Source of the DNA: a virus
IMG/VR virus record: IMGVR_UViG_3300045955_000038
Span: 1-34,226 of that record
Strand: one strand, 5' to 3'
Length of the DNA stretch: 34,226 nucleotides
Below, piece after piece: positions 1 through 6,709 of this stretch (positions within the stretch are counted from its first letter, which is position 1; every line of letters begins with the position of its first letter). The notes under the pieces were generated by a model, which did not search any database, was not told where the DNA came from, and worked only from the letters and a program-made list of their open reading frames with translations. A program made the position numbers and the translations under genes.

Positions 1-1
1 G

Positions 2-28
2 TCGCGCTCGCACGAGGCCAAAAAATGA
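2..28 (+). CDS. 3' end of an upstream gene (partial)
   Basis: Reading from base 2, eight codons run into a TGA at 26-28 that overlaps the ATG of the next gene (ATGA at 25-28). The same overlap style joins nearly every gene downstream, so this is probably the tail of a gene that starts outside the window. Too little is present to say what it encodes. Confidence 0.4.
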   Translation, partial: SRSHEAKK

Positions 29-612
29 AAACTGAGCCCGGCGAAAAGTGGCCGCTCGATCAGCTCCGACCCTGGGATCTCAACCCGCGCCGCCACGACG
101 AGCGCAGCGTGGTCGCCATCGCGGAATCCTTGCGCGCGTTCGGGCAACAGCGCCCCGTGGTGATCCGCCAGGACGGAACGATCATCGCGGGCAACGGGAC
201 GTACGAAGGCGCCAAGCGCCTCGGATGGGCCGAGCTCGAGGTGGTCGTCTTCGATGGGACGGAGTCGCAAGCGAAGGGCTACGCGATCGCCGACAACCGA
301 ACGGCCGAGCTGTCGAAGTGGATTTACCAGGCGGTCGCCGAGGAGATCAAGGCGATTGATCCGTCCCACCTGGCCGCGCTGGGGTGGACGATCGACGAGC
401 GCGAGATCTTGCTGGCCGCGGCGTGGCCGGGATCGGCGCCGATCGAGACGGGCCACGGCAAGCACGCGCGCGTGACGCACGTCGAGGTGACGGACGAGCA
501 GCGCGGCGTGATCGACAAGGCGGTGGCGACGTTGGCGCAATCGCTCGGGCGCCGCTCGCGCGTCAAACCCGGGACGGCGCTGGTGATGATTGCCAAGGGC
601 GTCCAGCGGTGA
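25..612 (+). CDS. ParB-like N-terminal (ParB/Srx) domain protein, copy 1
   Basis: A 195-residue protein with a ParB/Srx-type domain in its first ~110 residues. The visible family signature is an IAESLRAFGQQRPVV helix-strand unit, then IIAGNGTYEGAKRLGW and ADNRTAEL, which resemble the nucleotide-binding core of ParB-like proteins. In phages such proteins are linked to CTP binding, DNA binding or nicking, but the exact role is unknown. The C-terminal part ends in a basic stretch rich in Arg and Lys. The ATG at 25 has a GAGG motif about 8 bases upstream, and the TGA overlaps the GTG start of the next gene, a paralog. It lacks the C-terminal DNA-binding and dimerisation regions of plasmid ParB, so partitioning is unlikely. 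Confidence 0.8.
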   Translation: MKTEPGEKWPLDQLRPWDLNPRRHDERSVVAIAESLRAFGQQRPVVIRQDGTIIAGNGTYEGAKRLGWAELEVVVFDGTESQAKGYAIADNRTAELSKWIYQAVAEEIKAIDPSHLAALGWTIDEREILLAAAWPGSAPIETGHGKHARVTHVEVTDEQRGVIDKAVATLAQSLGRRSRVKPGTALVMIAKGVQR

Positions 613-1220
613 ACGTGAACCCGGGGCTCGTCGATCTGCTGCGGCCGGTGAACGAGCTGACGCCCGATCCCCACCCGATCCGCGATCACCCGGACTCGCA
701 GATCAAGGCGATTGCCGAGAGCTTGTCCACATTCGGCCAACAGAAGCCCATTGTGGTGGATAACGAGGGCCACGTCCTGGCGGGCAACGGGACCTTGCTG
801 GCCGCCAAGCGCCTGGGGTGGGCCGAGATCGCGTGCCGGACGTTCGTCGGCACGCCGGACCAGGCGCGCGCGTTCCGCCTGGCGGACAATCGCACCGGGG
901 AGTTCTCGGAATGGGATCCCGCCCACCTCGACACCCTGGTGGCGGATCTGGACGGCGAAGACCGGGCCGCGATCGGGTTTACCGATCAGCAGCTCGTCGG
1001 GCTGCTCCAGCAGGGCGGGACGTGGCAACCCGAGGCCGTCCGGGACGGGGGGCTGGACAAGAAGGCGGGCCAGCTCGCGCTGACCGCGGGGGAATGGCGC
1101 AACCTGGAGCCCGTCCTGATCGCGGTGAAAGCGGCGCGCGGCGCCCCGGACGCGACCTGGGGCCAAGCGTTGACCTGGCTATGTGAAACCTGGCTGTCTG
1201 ACGACAAGGAGCCCCGATGA
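609..1220 (+). CDS. ParB-like N-terminal (ParB/Srx) domain protein, copy 2
   Basis: A 203-residue paralog of the preceding protein. It starts at GTG 609 within a GTGA overlap. The shared core is IAESLSTFGQQKPIVV, then VLAGNGTLLAAKRLGWAEI and LADNRTGEFSEW, matching copy 1 block by block. The C-terminal third is unrelated to copy 1 and ends in an acidic tail. An ATG-type start further upstream would overlap copy 1 extensively, so the GTG is preferred. The function is inferred only from the fold: a nucleotide-dependent DNA-binding or nuclease-like protein of the phage. Its place directly before the DNA-modification genes hints at a role in DNA metabolism, but this is not shown by the sequence. 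Confidence 0.8.
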   Translation: MNVNPGLVDLLRPVNELTPDPHPIRDHPDSQIKAIAESLSTFGQQKPIVVDNEGHVLAGNGTLLAAKRLGWAEIACRTFVGTPDQARAFRLADNRTGEFSEWDPAHLDTLVADLDGEDRAAIGFTDQQLVGLLQQGGTWQPEAVRDGGLDKKAGQLALTAGEWRNLEPVLIAVKAARGAPDATWGQALTWLCETWLSDDKEPR

Positions 1221-1426
1221 ATCAAGGCGAGCTGATCCCGCTATCTCCCGAAGAACGCGCGATGCGCGGGCCGATGCTCGCGCGGCTGACGCTCGAGCTG
1301 CTGGATATGCAGGCCGAGCACGCGGAAGAGAAAAAGGTCATGGCCGCGCGCGAGCTGGAGGCGCGGCAACGGATTCACAAGATCGCGCGCTCGATCCGCG
1401 ACGGCCGGAAGGCTGACGAACCGTGA
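1217..1426 (+). CDS. small charged helical protein, function unknown
   Basis: Starts at ATG 1217 overlapping the previous TGA and encodes 69 residues. The middle (about residues 20-60) is one long run rich in Glu, Lys, Arg and Ala with few helix breakers, probably a single amphipathic or coiled-coil helix. No catalytic motif or signal peptide is visible. It sits inside the overlapping operon between the ParB-like genes and the DNA-modification cassette. I do not recognise a family. Confidence 0.65.
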   Translation: MNQGELIPLSPEERAMRGPMLARLTLELLDMQAEHAEEKKVMAARELEARQRIHKIARSIRDGRKADEP

Positions 1427-1605
1427 CGTATCGGTGTCCGGCGTGCGCGGGCGCCTGGTCGCTCCATGCGCCGCCGACCCCAGAACAGTTGCAGATCATC
1501 GGCGCGCACATGGTCAAGCAGCATGGAGCGTGGAGCGCCATCGCCGACGCCGAGCTGGTCGACGAGTCGACGCACGCGCTTGAGCGGATCAAGCCCCGTG
1601 GATGA
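1423..1605 (+). CDS. small putative zinc-finger protein
   Basis: A 60-residue protein from GTG 1423 (GTGA overlap with the preceding gene). Near the N-terminus CPAC is followed by a helix containing two His residues (IIGAHMVKQH), giving a Cys2-His2-like arrangement suited to one zinc ion. Its TGA lies inside the start of the dpdA-like gene, so the two are probably translationally coupled. It could be a DNA-binding accessory to the modification cassette; that is inference from position alone. Confidence 0.55.
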   Translation: MTYRCPACAGAWSLHAPPTPEQLQIIGAHMVKQHGAWSAIADAELVDESTHALERIKPRG

Positions 1606-2473
1606 CGCGCCGACCGTCCGCCTGGCGGTGGTCGGCGGGGGCGGTGGATTGAACGAGGTGACGAAGCGCGCGCTGGAAGATCCGACGTTGCGCCTGGCGT
1701 GGTTCCACGACATTCCGGCGATCGACACGGCGCTGGAGCACCGAGCCGACAACGTCCCCGCGCTGCTCGTCTCGTTCTACTACCTGGCCGACTTCCTGAC
1801 GCAACGCAAAGACTACGTCTATCGCGATTGGGTGATGGACTCGGGCGCCTTCACCGCCAAGCAAATGCGCGTCGAGATCGACCGGGCGCGCTACATCGAA
1901 ACCTGTCAACGCTTGCTCGCGACGGATCCCAAGCTGGTCGAGGTGTACAGCCTCGACGTGATCGGGGACTGGCGCGCCTCCGTCCGCAACGTCGAGGCGA
2001 TGTGGGCCGCGGGCGTCCCCGCGATCCCCTGCTACCACGTCGGCGATCCGGAACCGCTGCTCAAGGATCTCGTCCGCGACTACGGCAAGGTGGCGCTCGG
2101 CGGCGCGGTGGGCTACAAGAATAAGCGGGCCTGGGCGCAGCAGTGCTTCGCGCGGGTCTGGCCCGCGAAGCTGCACGGGTTCGGGTTCGGCGAAGACCGG
2201 GACATCCTGGCGCTGCCGTGGCACTCGGTCGACGCGACGAACTGGGAGCTGGGGCCGTGTCAGTTCGGGCGGTGGCGCTCGTTCGGCGCGGCGCTGTCGG
2301 TTCGGGGATCGAACCAGAACCTTCGCCCGGAGATCGAGCGGTATCTGCGGGTGGAACAGCAGGCGCGGCGCCGCTGGGCCAAGGAGATGGCGCAGCTCGC
2401 GACGTTGGACGCGCCGACCGTGCGCCTGGTCATCGGATCGTCGCCGCGTCCGCTGCCGCCCCCGCGGGCGTGA
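1598..2473 (+). CDS. dpdA: DpdA-like DNA 7-deazaguanine transglycosylase (TGT-related)
   Basis: A 291-residue protein resembling phage DpdA, the DNA-acting relative of tRNA-guanine transglycosylase, which exchanges guanine in DNA for a 7-deazaguanine base. Visible landmarks follow the TGT barrel: WVMDSGAF with Asp ~81, YSLDVIGD with Asp ~120 (the two candidate catalytic/binding acids), a glycine-rich VALGGAVG segment, then KLHGFGFG and a SVDATNW strand near the C-terminus. The tRNA-type CxCxxC zinc site of bacterial TGT was not seen, which fits a phage DNA enzyme. It starts at GTG 1598 inside the previous gene's end and is followed with overlap by queD, queE and folE, which make its substrate. 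That context strongly supports the call; which base it inserts is not determined. Confidence 0.82.
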   Translation: MDDAPTVRLAVVGGGGGLNEVTKRALEDPTLRLAWFHDIPAIDTALEHRADNVPALLVSFYYLADFLTQRKDYVYRDWVMDSGAFTAKQMRVEIDRARYIETCQRLLATDPKLVEVYSLDVIGDWRASVRNVEAMWAAGVPAIPCYHVGDPEPLLKDLVRDYGKVALGGAVGYKNKRAWAQQCFARVWPAKLHGFGFGEDRDILALPWHSVDATNWELGPCQFGRWRSFGAALSVRGSNQNLRPEIERYLRVEQQARRRWAKEMAQLATLDAPTVRLVIGSSPRPLPPPRA

Positions 2474-2598
2474 CGGAGCCCGAGGCCGACGTCCAGCGGC
2501 GACGGGACCACATCGCGGGCGTGCGGTTCTACCTGGACGTCTCACGCATGATTGCGCGGATGCACGCTCGGACGCTGGCGGACGCGCGGGAGGCCTCG
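2470..2598 (+). other. 43-codon open stretch before queD: extension or separate small peptide
   Basis: A GTG at 2470 forms a GTGA overlap with the dpdA stop and opens a stop-free stretch in the same frame as queD. It encodes about 43 charged, helix-prone residues not found in ordinary QueD enzymes. Either QueD has an N-terminal extension here (172 residues in total), or this segment is mainly a spacer and QueD starts at the ATG at 2599, which has a good GGGAGG ribosome site. The overlap style of the operon favours translation from 2470. Confidence 0.45.
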
Positions 2599-2988
2599 AT
2601 GATCAGGACGGCCAAGCAGTTCCACCTGGAGAAGCGCATTCGCTTCGAGGCGTCCCATCAGCTCGAGGGGCACGACGGCAAGTGTGCGCGCCTGCACGGC
2701 CACTCGTGGCAGGCGGTCATCATCTGCGAAGGGGACGCCGTCTTCGCGTCCGGCCCGAAGATGGGGATGCTCGTCGACTACTCCGACCTGTCGCGCGCCG
2801 CGAAGCCCCTGCTGGAAAACTTCCTGGACCATCACCACCTCAACGACACCTTGCAGCTCAAGCAACCGACGAGCGAGCTGGTGGCGATGTGGATCTACGC
2901 GGAACTGATGAAGCTCGTCCCCGGGCTCACGGCGATCCGCGTCGAGGAAACCTGCACGTCCTCGTGCGAATACCGCCCCGCCCTGTGA
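2599..2988 (+). CDS. queD: 6-carboxy-5,6,7,8-tetrahydropterin synthase (QueD)
   Basis: QueD converts dihydroneopterin triphosphate to 6-carboxytetrahydropterin, the second step of 7-deazaguanine synthesis. From ATG 2599 the protein has 129 residues, the usual family size. Zinc ligands are visible as His20 (FEASH) and His33/His35 in the CARLHGH motif, whose Cys29 is the catalytic nucleophile. LDHHHLND supplies the conserved His region and VEETCTSSCEY the C-terminal substrate-binding Glu. The CxxxHGH spacing is that of QueD. GGGAGG at 2588-2593 precedes this ATG by five bases; an in-frame GTG at 2470 would add 43 residues. It overlaps queE (GTGA) and lies between dpdA and queE. Confidence 0.9.
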   Translation: MIRTAKQFHLEKRIRFEASHQLEGHDGKCARLHGHSWQAVIICEGDAVFASGPKMGMLVDYSDLSRAAKPLLENFLDHHHLNDTLQLKQPTSELVAMWIYAELMKLVPGLTAIRVEETCTSSCEYRPAL

Positions 2989-3689
2989 AGGCGCCCAGCG
3001 CCAGTCTCGTCCGGACCCCGCAGGGCTACGGCGCCGTCGTCCCGCCCTTCACCGCCTGGCCGCTGAACGCGGACAATCGCGTGCGCTACGACCTGGCGGC
3101 GCTCTATCCCACGATCCAAGGCGAAGGGCTCAACGCGGGGCGCGCGATGACGATCGTCCGGCTCCAGGGCTGTCCGGTCGGCTGCATCTGGTGTGACACG
3201 CCAGAGAGCTGGGACCCGTCCCGTCCCCAGCTCGCGCAGCAGCGCGGGGACGCGATCGCGCAGACCGTCGACAATCATGGCCTCGGCTGGGCACTCATCA
3301 CTGGAGGAGAACCGACGTGGCACGACCTGACTTGCCTGACCGTGATGTGTCGCCGACTCGGCATCAAAACGGCGCTGGAGACGTCGGGGACGATGCCGAT
3401 CTCCGGGGAATGGGACTGGGTGACGCTGAGCCCGAAACCGCGGGGCGCGCTCCCGCTGCTGCCGGTCTGGATCTCGATCGCGAGCGAGCTGAAGTGGGTC
3501 GTCGGCAGCGTCCGGGATCTCGAGCGATTGCGTGCGTTCCTGACGGAGTACGACCGGCCGGATCTGCCGGTCCTGATTCAACCGATCTCGGCCAAACCCC
3601 ACACCACCCGACTCTGCGTCGAAGCGGTGATGGACGAGCCCCGATATCGCCTGTCCCTGCAAACGCACAAGATTCTGGACATCGCGTGA
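2985..3689 (+). CDS. queE: 7-carboxy-7-deazaguanine synthase (QueE), radical SAM enzyme
   Basis: QueE rearranges 6-carboxytetrahydropterin to 7-carboxy-7-deazaguanine (CDG) with S-adenosylmethionine and a [4Fe-4S] cluster. The 234-residue protein has the cluster motif CPVGCIWC (Cys63, 67, 70), preceded by YPTIQGEG, a typical QueE entry, and followed by the SAM-binding ITGGEP segment near residue 106. LETSGT and WVTLSPKP are further QueE-like blocks. The GTG at 2985 overlaps the queD stop; the first ~35 residues form an extension before the barrel. Its TGA overlaps the GTG of folE. All residues expected for activity appear present. Confidence 0.9.
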   Translation: MKAPSASLVRTPQGYGAVVPPFTAWPLNADNRVRYDLAALYPTIQGEGLNAGRAMTIVRLQGCPVGCIWCDTPESWDPSRPQLAQQRGDAIAQTVDNHGLGWALITGGEPTWHDLTCLTVMCRRLGIKTALETSGTMPISGEWDWVTLSPKPRGALPLLPVWISIASELKWVVGSVRDLERLRAFLTEYDRPDLPVLIQPISAKPHTTRLCVEAVMDEPRYRLSLQTHKILDIA

Positions 3690-4243
3690 TCGACACGACG
3701 GCGGAGACGATGATTCGCCGCTTCCTGCTCGCGATCGGCGAAGACCCGCGGCGCCCGGGGCTGGTGGAGACACCCGGCCGCGTCGTCCGCGCCTGGCGCG
3801 AGCTGCTGGCGGGCTACGGTCCCCTGCCGCGGATGACGTCGTTTGAGACGAACGTCGACGAAATGGTGATCGTCCGCGGGATCGAGGCGACGTCGATCTG
3901 CGAACATCACCTCCTGCCGTTCACCTGTCGGGTGACGGTCGGCTACTTGCCGGCCGGTCGCGTCCTGGGGCTCTCCAAGATCCCGCGCCTGGTCGAGCAC
4001 TACGCGCGCCGCCTCCAGCTCCAGGAACGCCTGACGCACGAGATCGCGAACGCGATGATCGAGGCCGTCCAGCCCGCGGGCGTCGGCGTGGTGATCACCG
4101 GGAACCATCTGTGCGCGCGCGCCCGCGGGATCAAGGCCACGCAGACCAGCGCCGTCACCTCCGCGATGCTGGGGACGTTTCGCTCCAACGCCTCCGCGCG
4201 CGCCGAGTTCCTGGCGCTGGTCCGGCGTGATCACGAGGAGTAA
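3686..4243 (+). CDS. folE: GTP cyclohydrolase I (FolE)
   Basis: GTP cyclohydrolase I opens GTP to dihydroneopterin triphosphate and formate, the entry step for both folate and 7-deazaguanine synthesis. The 185-residue protein holds the zinc ligands in SICEHHLLPF (Cys and second His) and in HLCARARG (Cys), and the family blocks GLSKIPRLVEHYARRLQLQERLT-type helix and GVGVVITGNH. It starts at GTG 3686 in a GTGA overlap with queE. A phage copy next to queD, queE and dpdA most likely raises the precursor pool for DNA base replacement rather than serving folate synthesis. Confidence 0.92.
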   Translation: MIDTTAETMIRRFLLAIGEDPRRPGLVETPGRVVRAWRELLAGYGPLPRMTSFETNVDEMVIVRGIEATSICEHHLLPFTCRVTVGYLPAGRVLGLSKIPRLVEHYARRLQLQERLTHEIANAMIEAVQPAGVGVVITGNHLCARARGIKATQTSAVTSAMLGTFRSNASARAEFLALVRRDHEE

Positions 4244-4761
4244 TGCCTGGCACGTTCCGCAGTGGACGTCACCGCATCCCGACGCCGCTCAAGCTCATCA
4301 AGGGTTCGCGCGTCCGGGGCCGTCAGCATGAACCGCAGTACGACCCCGGCGAGCCCGCGTGTCCCCCGGAAGTGTCGGCGGATCCCGTCGCCGCGGAACA
4401 CTGGAAGCGGCTGACGCCGCGCCTGATGGCCGCGGGCGTCCTGAACGTCGGCCATAGCGAAGCCCTCGCGGGGCTCTGCATCACCCTGGCGGATCTGACG
4501 CGCGTGCGCGATCAGCTCCGGGCGATGAACTACCAGCAGCTCATCGTCGACGAGCAGCGGGACAGTAAGACCGGGACGGTCGTCCGGCGCCGCATTCGCG
4601 AGAATCCCCTGATCCGCCGCAGCGAGCGGTTGAACCAGCTTGCGACCAAGCAGCTCGGCGAGTTCGGGTTGACGCCGGTCACCCAAAGCAAAGTCAACGC
4701 GGCGCCCACGGGCGAACCCGATGCGTTCGAATCGTTCTTGGGGCAAGGCCGACCCCGATGA
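4243..4761 (+). CDS. terminase small subunit (P27-like)
   Basis: A 172-residue protein at the start of the packaging genes. Features of P27-type small terminases are the basic N-terminus with RIPTPLKLIKGS, then a PPEVSADPVAAEHWKRL helix, the NVGHSEALAGLCITLADL segment and ENPLIRRSERLNQLATKQLGEFGLTP at the C-terminus. The small subunit recognises the packaging site on phage DNA and recruits the large subunit. Its ATG at 4243 overlaps the folE stop and its own stop overlaps the start of the large subunit. Confidence 0.87.
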   Translation: MPGTFRSGRHRIPTPLKLIKGSRVRGRQHEPQYDPGEPACPPEVSADPVAAEHWKRLTPRLMAAGVLNVGHSEALAGLCITLADLTRVRDQLRAMNYQQLIVDEQRDSKTGTVVRRRIRENPLIRRSERLNQLATKQLGEFGLTPVTQSKVNAAPTGEPDAFESFLGQGRPR

Positions 4762-6437
4762 GGAAGGCGTCCGACCCCATCACGACCTGGGCGCGCCGCG
4801 TCCAGGCGGGCAAGGTCGTCGCCGGACCCCACGTCCGCGCCGCGTGCGCGCGCCATCTGGCCGACCTCGAGCGCCAGGTCCAGCTCGGGATCGTCTGGAA
4901 GCCCCAGACCGCGCGCTGGGCCGTCGCGTTCTTCGCTCACCTGATGCACACCCGGGGCGAGTGGGCGGGCAAGCCCTTCGTCCTGGAACCGTGGCAGGCG
5001 TTCATCATCGGATCGCTCTGGGGCTGGCGGGACGCGACCACGGGCTACCGACGATTCCGAGAAGCCTACGTCGAAGTCCCGCGCAAGAACGGCAAGAGCT
5101 CCATCGCGGCCGGGGTGGCGCTGCTGCTGGCGTTCTTCGACGAGGAGCCCGGGGCGCGCGTCTACTGCGCCGCGACGAAGCGCGACCAGGCCAAGCTCGT
5201 GTGGGATCACGCCAAGGAGATCGCGGGACGCACGCCCGCGTTAGCCAAGCGGATCCACCTGGGCGCGCACACCCTGTCGATCGCCGCCGCGTCCCAAAAG
5301 TTGGAACCGCTCGGCGCCGATACGGACGTCCTCGACGGCCTGGACGTCCACGGCGCGATCGTCGACGAGCTGCACGCGCACCGGACCAGCGCGATGGTCG
5401 ACATCCTGAAGACCGCGACCGTCGCGCGCCGTCAGCCGCTGGTGTTCTACATCACGACCGCGGGCAAGGAACGGAAGACCATCTGCGGCGCGTTCCACGA
5501 CTACGCGCTGCAAGTCCTGACGAGCGCGGACGGGCTCGTCGGCGTCGAGTGGTTTTCGTTCATCGCCTGCGGGGACGACAAAGACGACTGGCGCAAGGAG
5601 TCGACCTGGCGCAAGGCCAATCCCAATTACGGTGTGAGCGTGAGCGCCGCGGCGCTGAAAAAAGACGCCGCGAAGGCCGAGCAGATCCCAGTGAATCAAT
5701 CCGCGTTCCGGCGCTTGCATCTCAACGAGTGGTTGCAGCCCGATAACCGCGCGATCGGGCTCCAGCAGTGGGCCGCGGCCGGACGGGCGGACGTCACGCT
5801 CGACGCCCTGGCCGGACGGCGGTGTTTCGCGGGGCTCGACCTGTCCGCGCGCCTCGACGTGACGGCGCTGGTCCTGGTGTTCGACGACCCGGACGGCGGG
5901 ATCGCGCTGCTGCCCTACTTCTTCATCCCCGAAGACAACATTGCCGCGCGCGTCCAGCGCGACCGCGGGGCGCCGTTCGACGCGTGGGTGGCGGACGGGC
6001 TCGTCGAGGCGACACCCGGCAACCTGATCGACTACCAGGCGATCCGGCGCAAGCTCGTCGAGCTGGGCGCGCTCGTCCAGGTCGACACGGTCGCCACCGA
6101 CCCGTGGAACGCCGCCGCGCTGGGCACCGACATTCGCGCGGACGGGTTCGATCTCGTCGAGGTCCCCCAGCGGATGACGACGTTGTCCGAGCCGACCAAG
6201 CATCTGCTGGCGCTGCTGGAGAGCGGCAAGCTGCGACACCCGAACCACCCGTGCCTGGACTGGATGGCCTCCAACCTGGCGCTATTGATCGACGCCCGGG
6301 GGAACCAGATGCCGGACAAGGGACGATCGACCGGGAGGATCGACGGCCTGGTGGCCGCGATCACCGCGCTGTCCCGCCTGATGCTCGCGCCGACCGGCGA
6401 GTCCGCGTATGCGGATCACGGCCTGGTGACGGTGTGA
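4758..6437 (+). CDS. terminase large subunit (HK97-like TerL)
   Basis: A 559-residue packaging motor with an N-terminal ATPase and a C-terminal nuclease. The Walker A region is VPRKNGKSS (about residue 105-113), the Walker B is AIVDELHA (about residue 200), and FYITTAGKE is the likely coupling motif. The RNase H-like nuclease half contains GLDLSARLDVTAL (about residue 360) and ATDPWNA (about residue 447), with acidic metal-binding positions, and ends in GNQMPDKGRSTGRIDGLVA, a common end of this family. The length is typical for HK97/lambdoid-type TerL. It overlaps the small subunit by four bases. Confidence 0.93.
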   Translation: MRKASDPITTWARRVQAGKVVAGPHVRAACARHLADLERQVQLGIVWKPQTARWAVAFFAHLMHTRGEWAGKPFVLEPWQAFIIGSLWGWRDATTGYRRFREAYVEVPRKNGKSSIAAGVALLLAFFDEEPGARVYCAATKRDQAKLVWDHAKEIAGRTPALAKRIHLGAHTLSIAAASQKLEPLGADTDVLDGLDVHGAIVDELHAHRTSAMVDILKTATVARRQPLVFYITTAGKERKTICGAFHDYALQVLTSADGLVGVEWFSFIACGDDKDDWRKESTWRKANPNYGVSVSAAALKKDAAKAEQIPVNQSAFRRLHLNEWLQPDNRAIGLQQWAAAGRADVTLDALAGRRCFAGLDLSARLDVTALVLVFDDPDGGIALLPYFFIPEDNIAARVQRDRGAPFDAWVADGLVEATPGNLIDYQAIRRKLVELGALVQVDTVATDPWNAAALGTDIRADGFDLVEVPQRMTTLSEPTKHLLALLESGKLRHPNHPCLDWMASNLALLIDARGNQMPDKGRSTGRIDGLVAAITALSRLMLAPTGESAYADHGLVTV

Positions 6438-6444
6438 GGAGCCC

Positions 6445-6618
6445 ATGAGCGACCTGTGGACGGTCCAGGAGCTGGCCGATCGCCTGAAGGTCCACCCCGA
6501 AACGATCCGGAAATGGATCCGCGAAGGCGCGATCACCGCCACCCGGGTGGGGCGCCCGGGGACGGACAAGCCCCGCCTGCGCGTCACCGACAAGGAGGCC
6601 CGGAAGCTCGAGGACTGA
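6445..6618 (+). CDS. small excisionase/MerR-like helix-turn-helix protein
   Basis: A 57-residue protein from ATG 6445, with GAGG just upstream at the terL stop. The sequence reads DLWTVQELADRLKVHPETIRKWIREG, a textbook helix-turn-helix of the HTH_17/excisionase type, followed by a short wing with GRPGTDKPRLRV and an acidic end. It would bind DNA as a small regulator or as a recombination directionality factor. Its position between terL and portal is unusual. It is followed by a 91-base gap holding repeats, which could be its target. Confidence 0.8.
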   Translation: MSDLWTVQELADRLKVHPETIRKWIREGAITATRVGRPGTDKPRLRVTDKEARKLED

Positions 6619-6709
6619 CACCACGGAATACAACGCAATACAACGGAACACCATTCTCTGGAAGAACCCCGTTGTTCTGAGCCCGTCGTCCCGGTAAGCA
6701 CAATGCTCG
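6619..6709 (+). promoter_or_regulatory. A/T-rich gap with direct and inverted repeats before the portal gene
   Basis: This is one of the few gaps in the structural operon. AATACAACG occurs twice (6627-6635 and 6637-6645). AGAAC and GTTCT-type arms around CCCCGTT form a small inverted repeat near 6663-6678. No good -35/-10 pair was seen. It may carry a binding site for the HTH protein encoded just upstream, or a promoter or processing site for the head genes. Confidence 0.35.
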
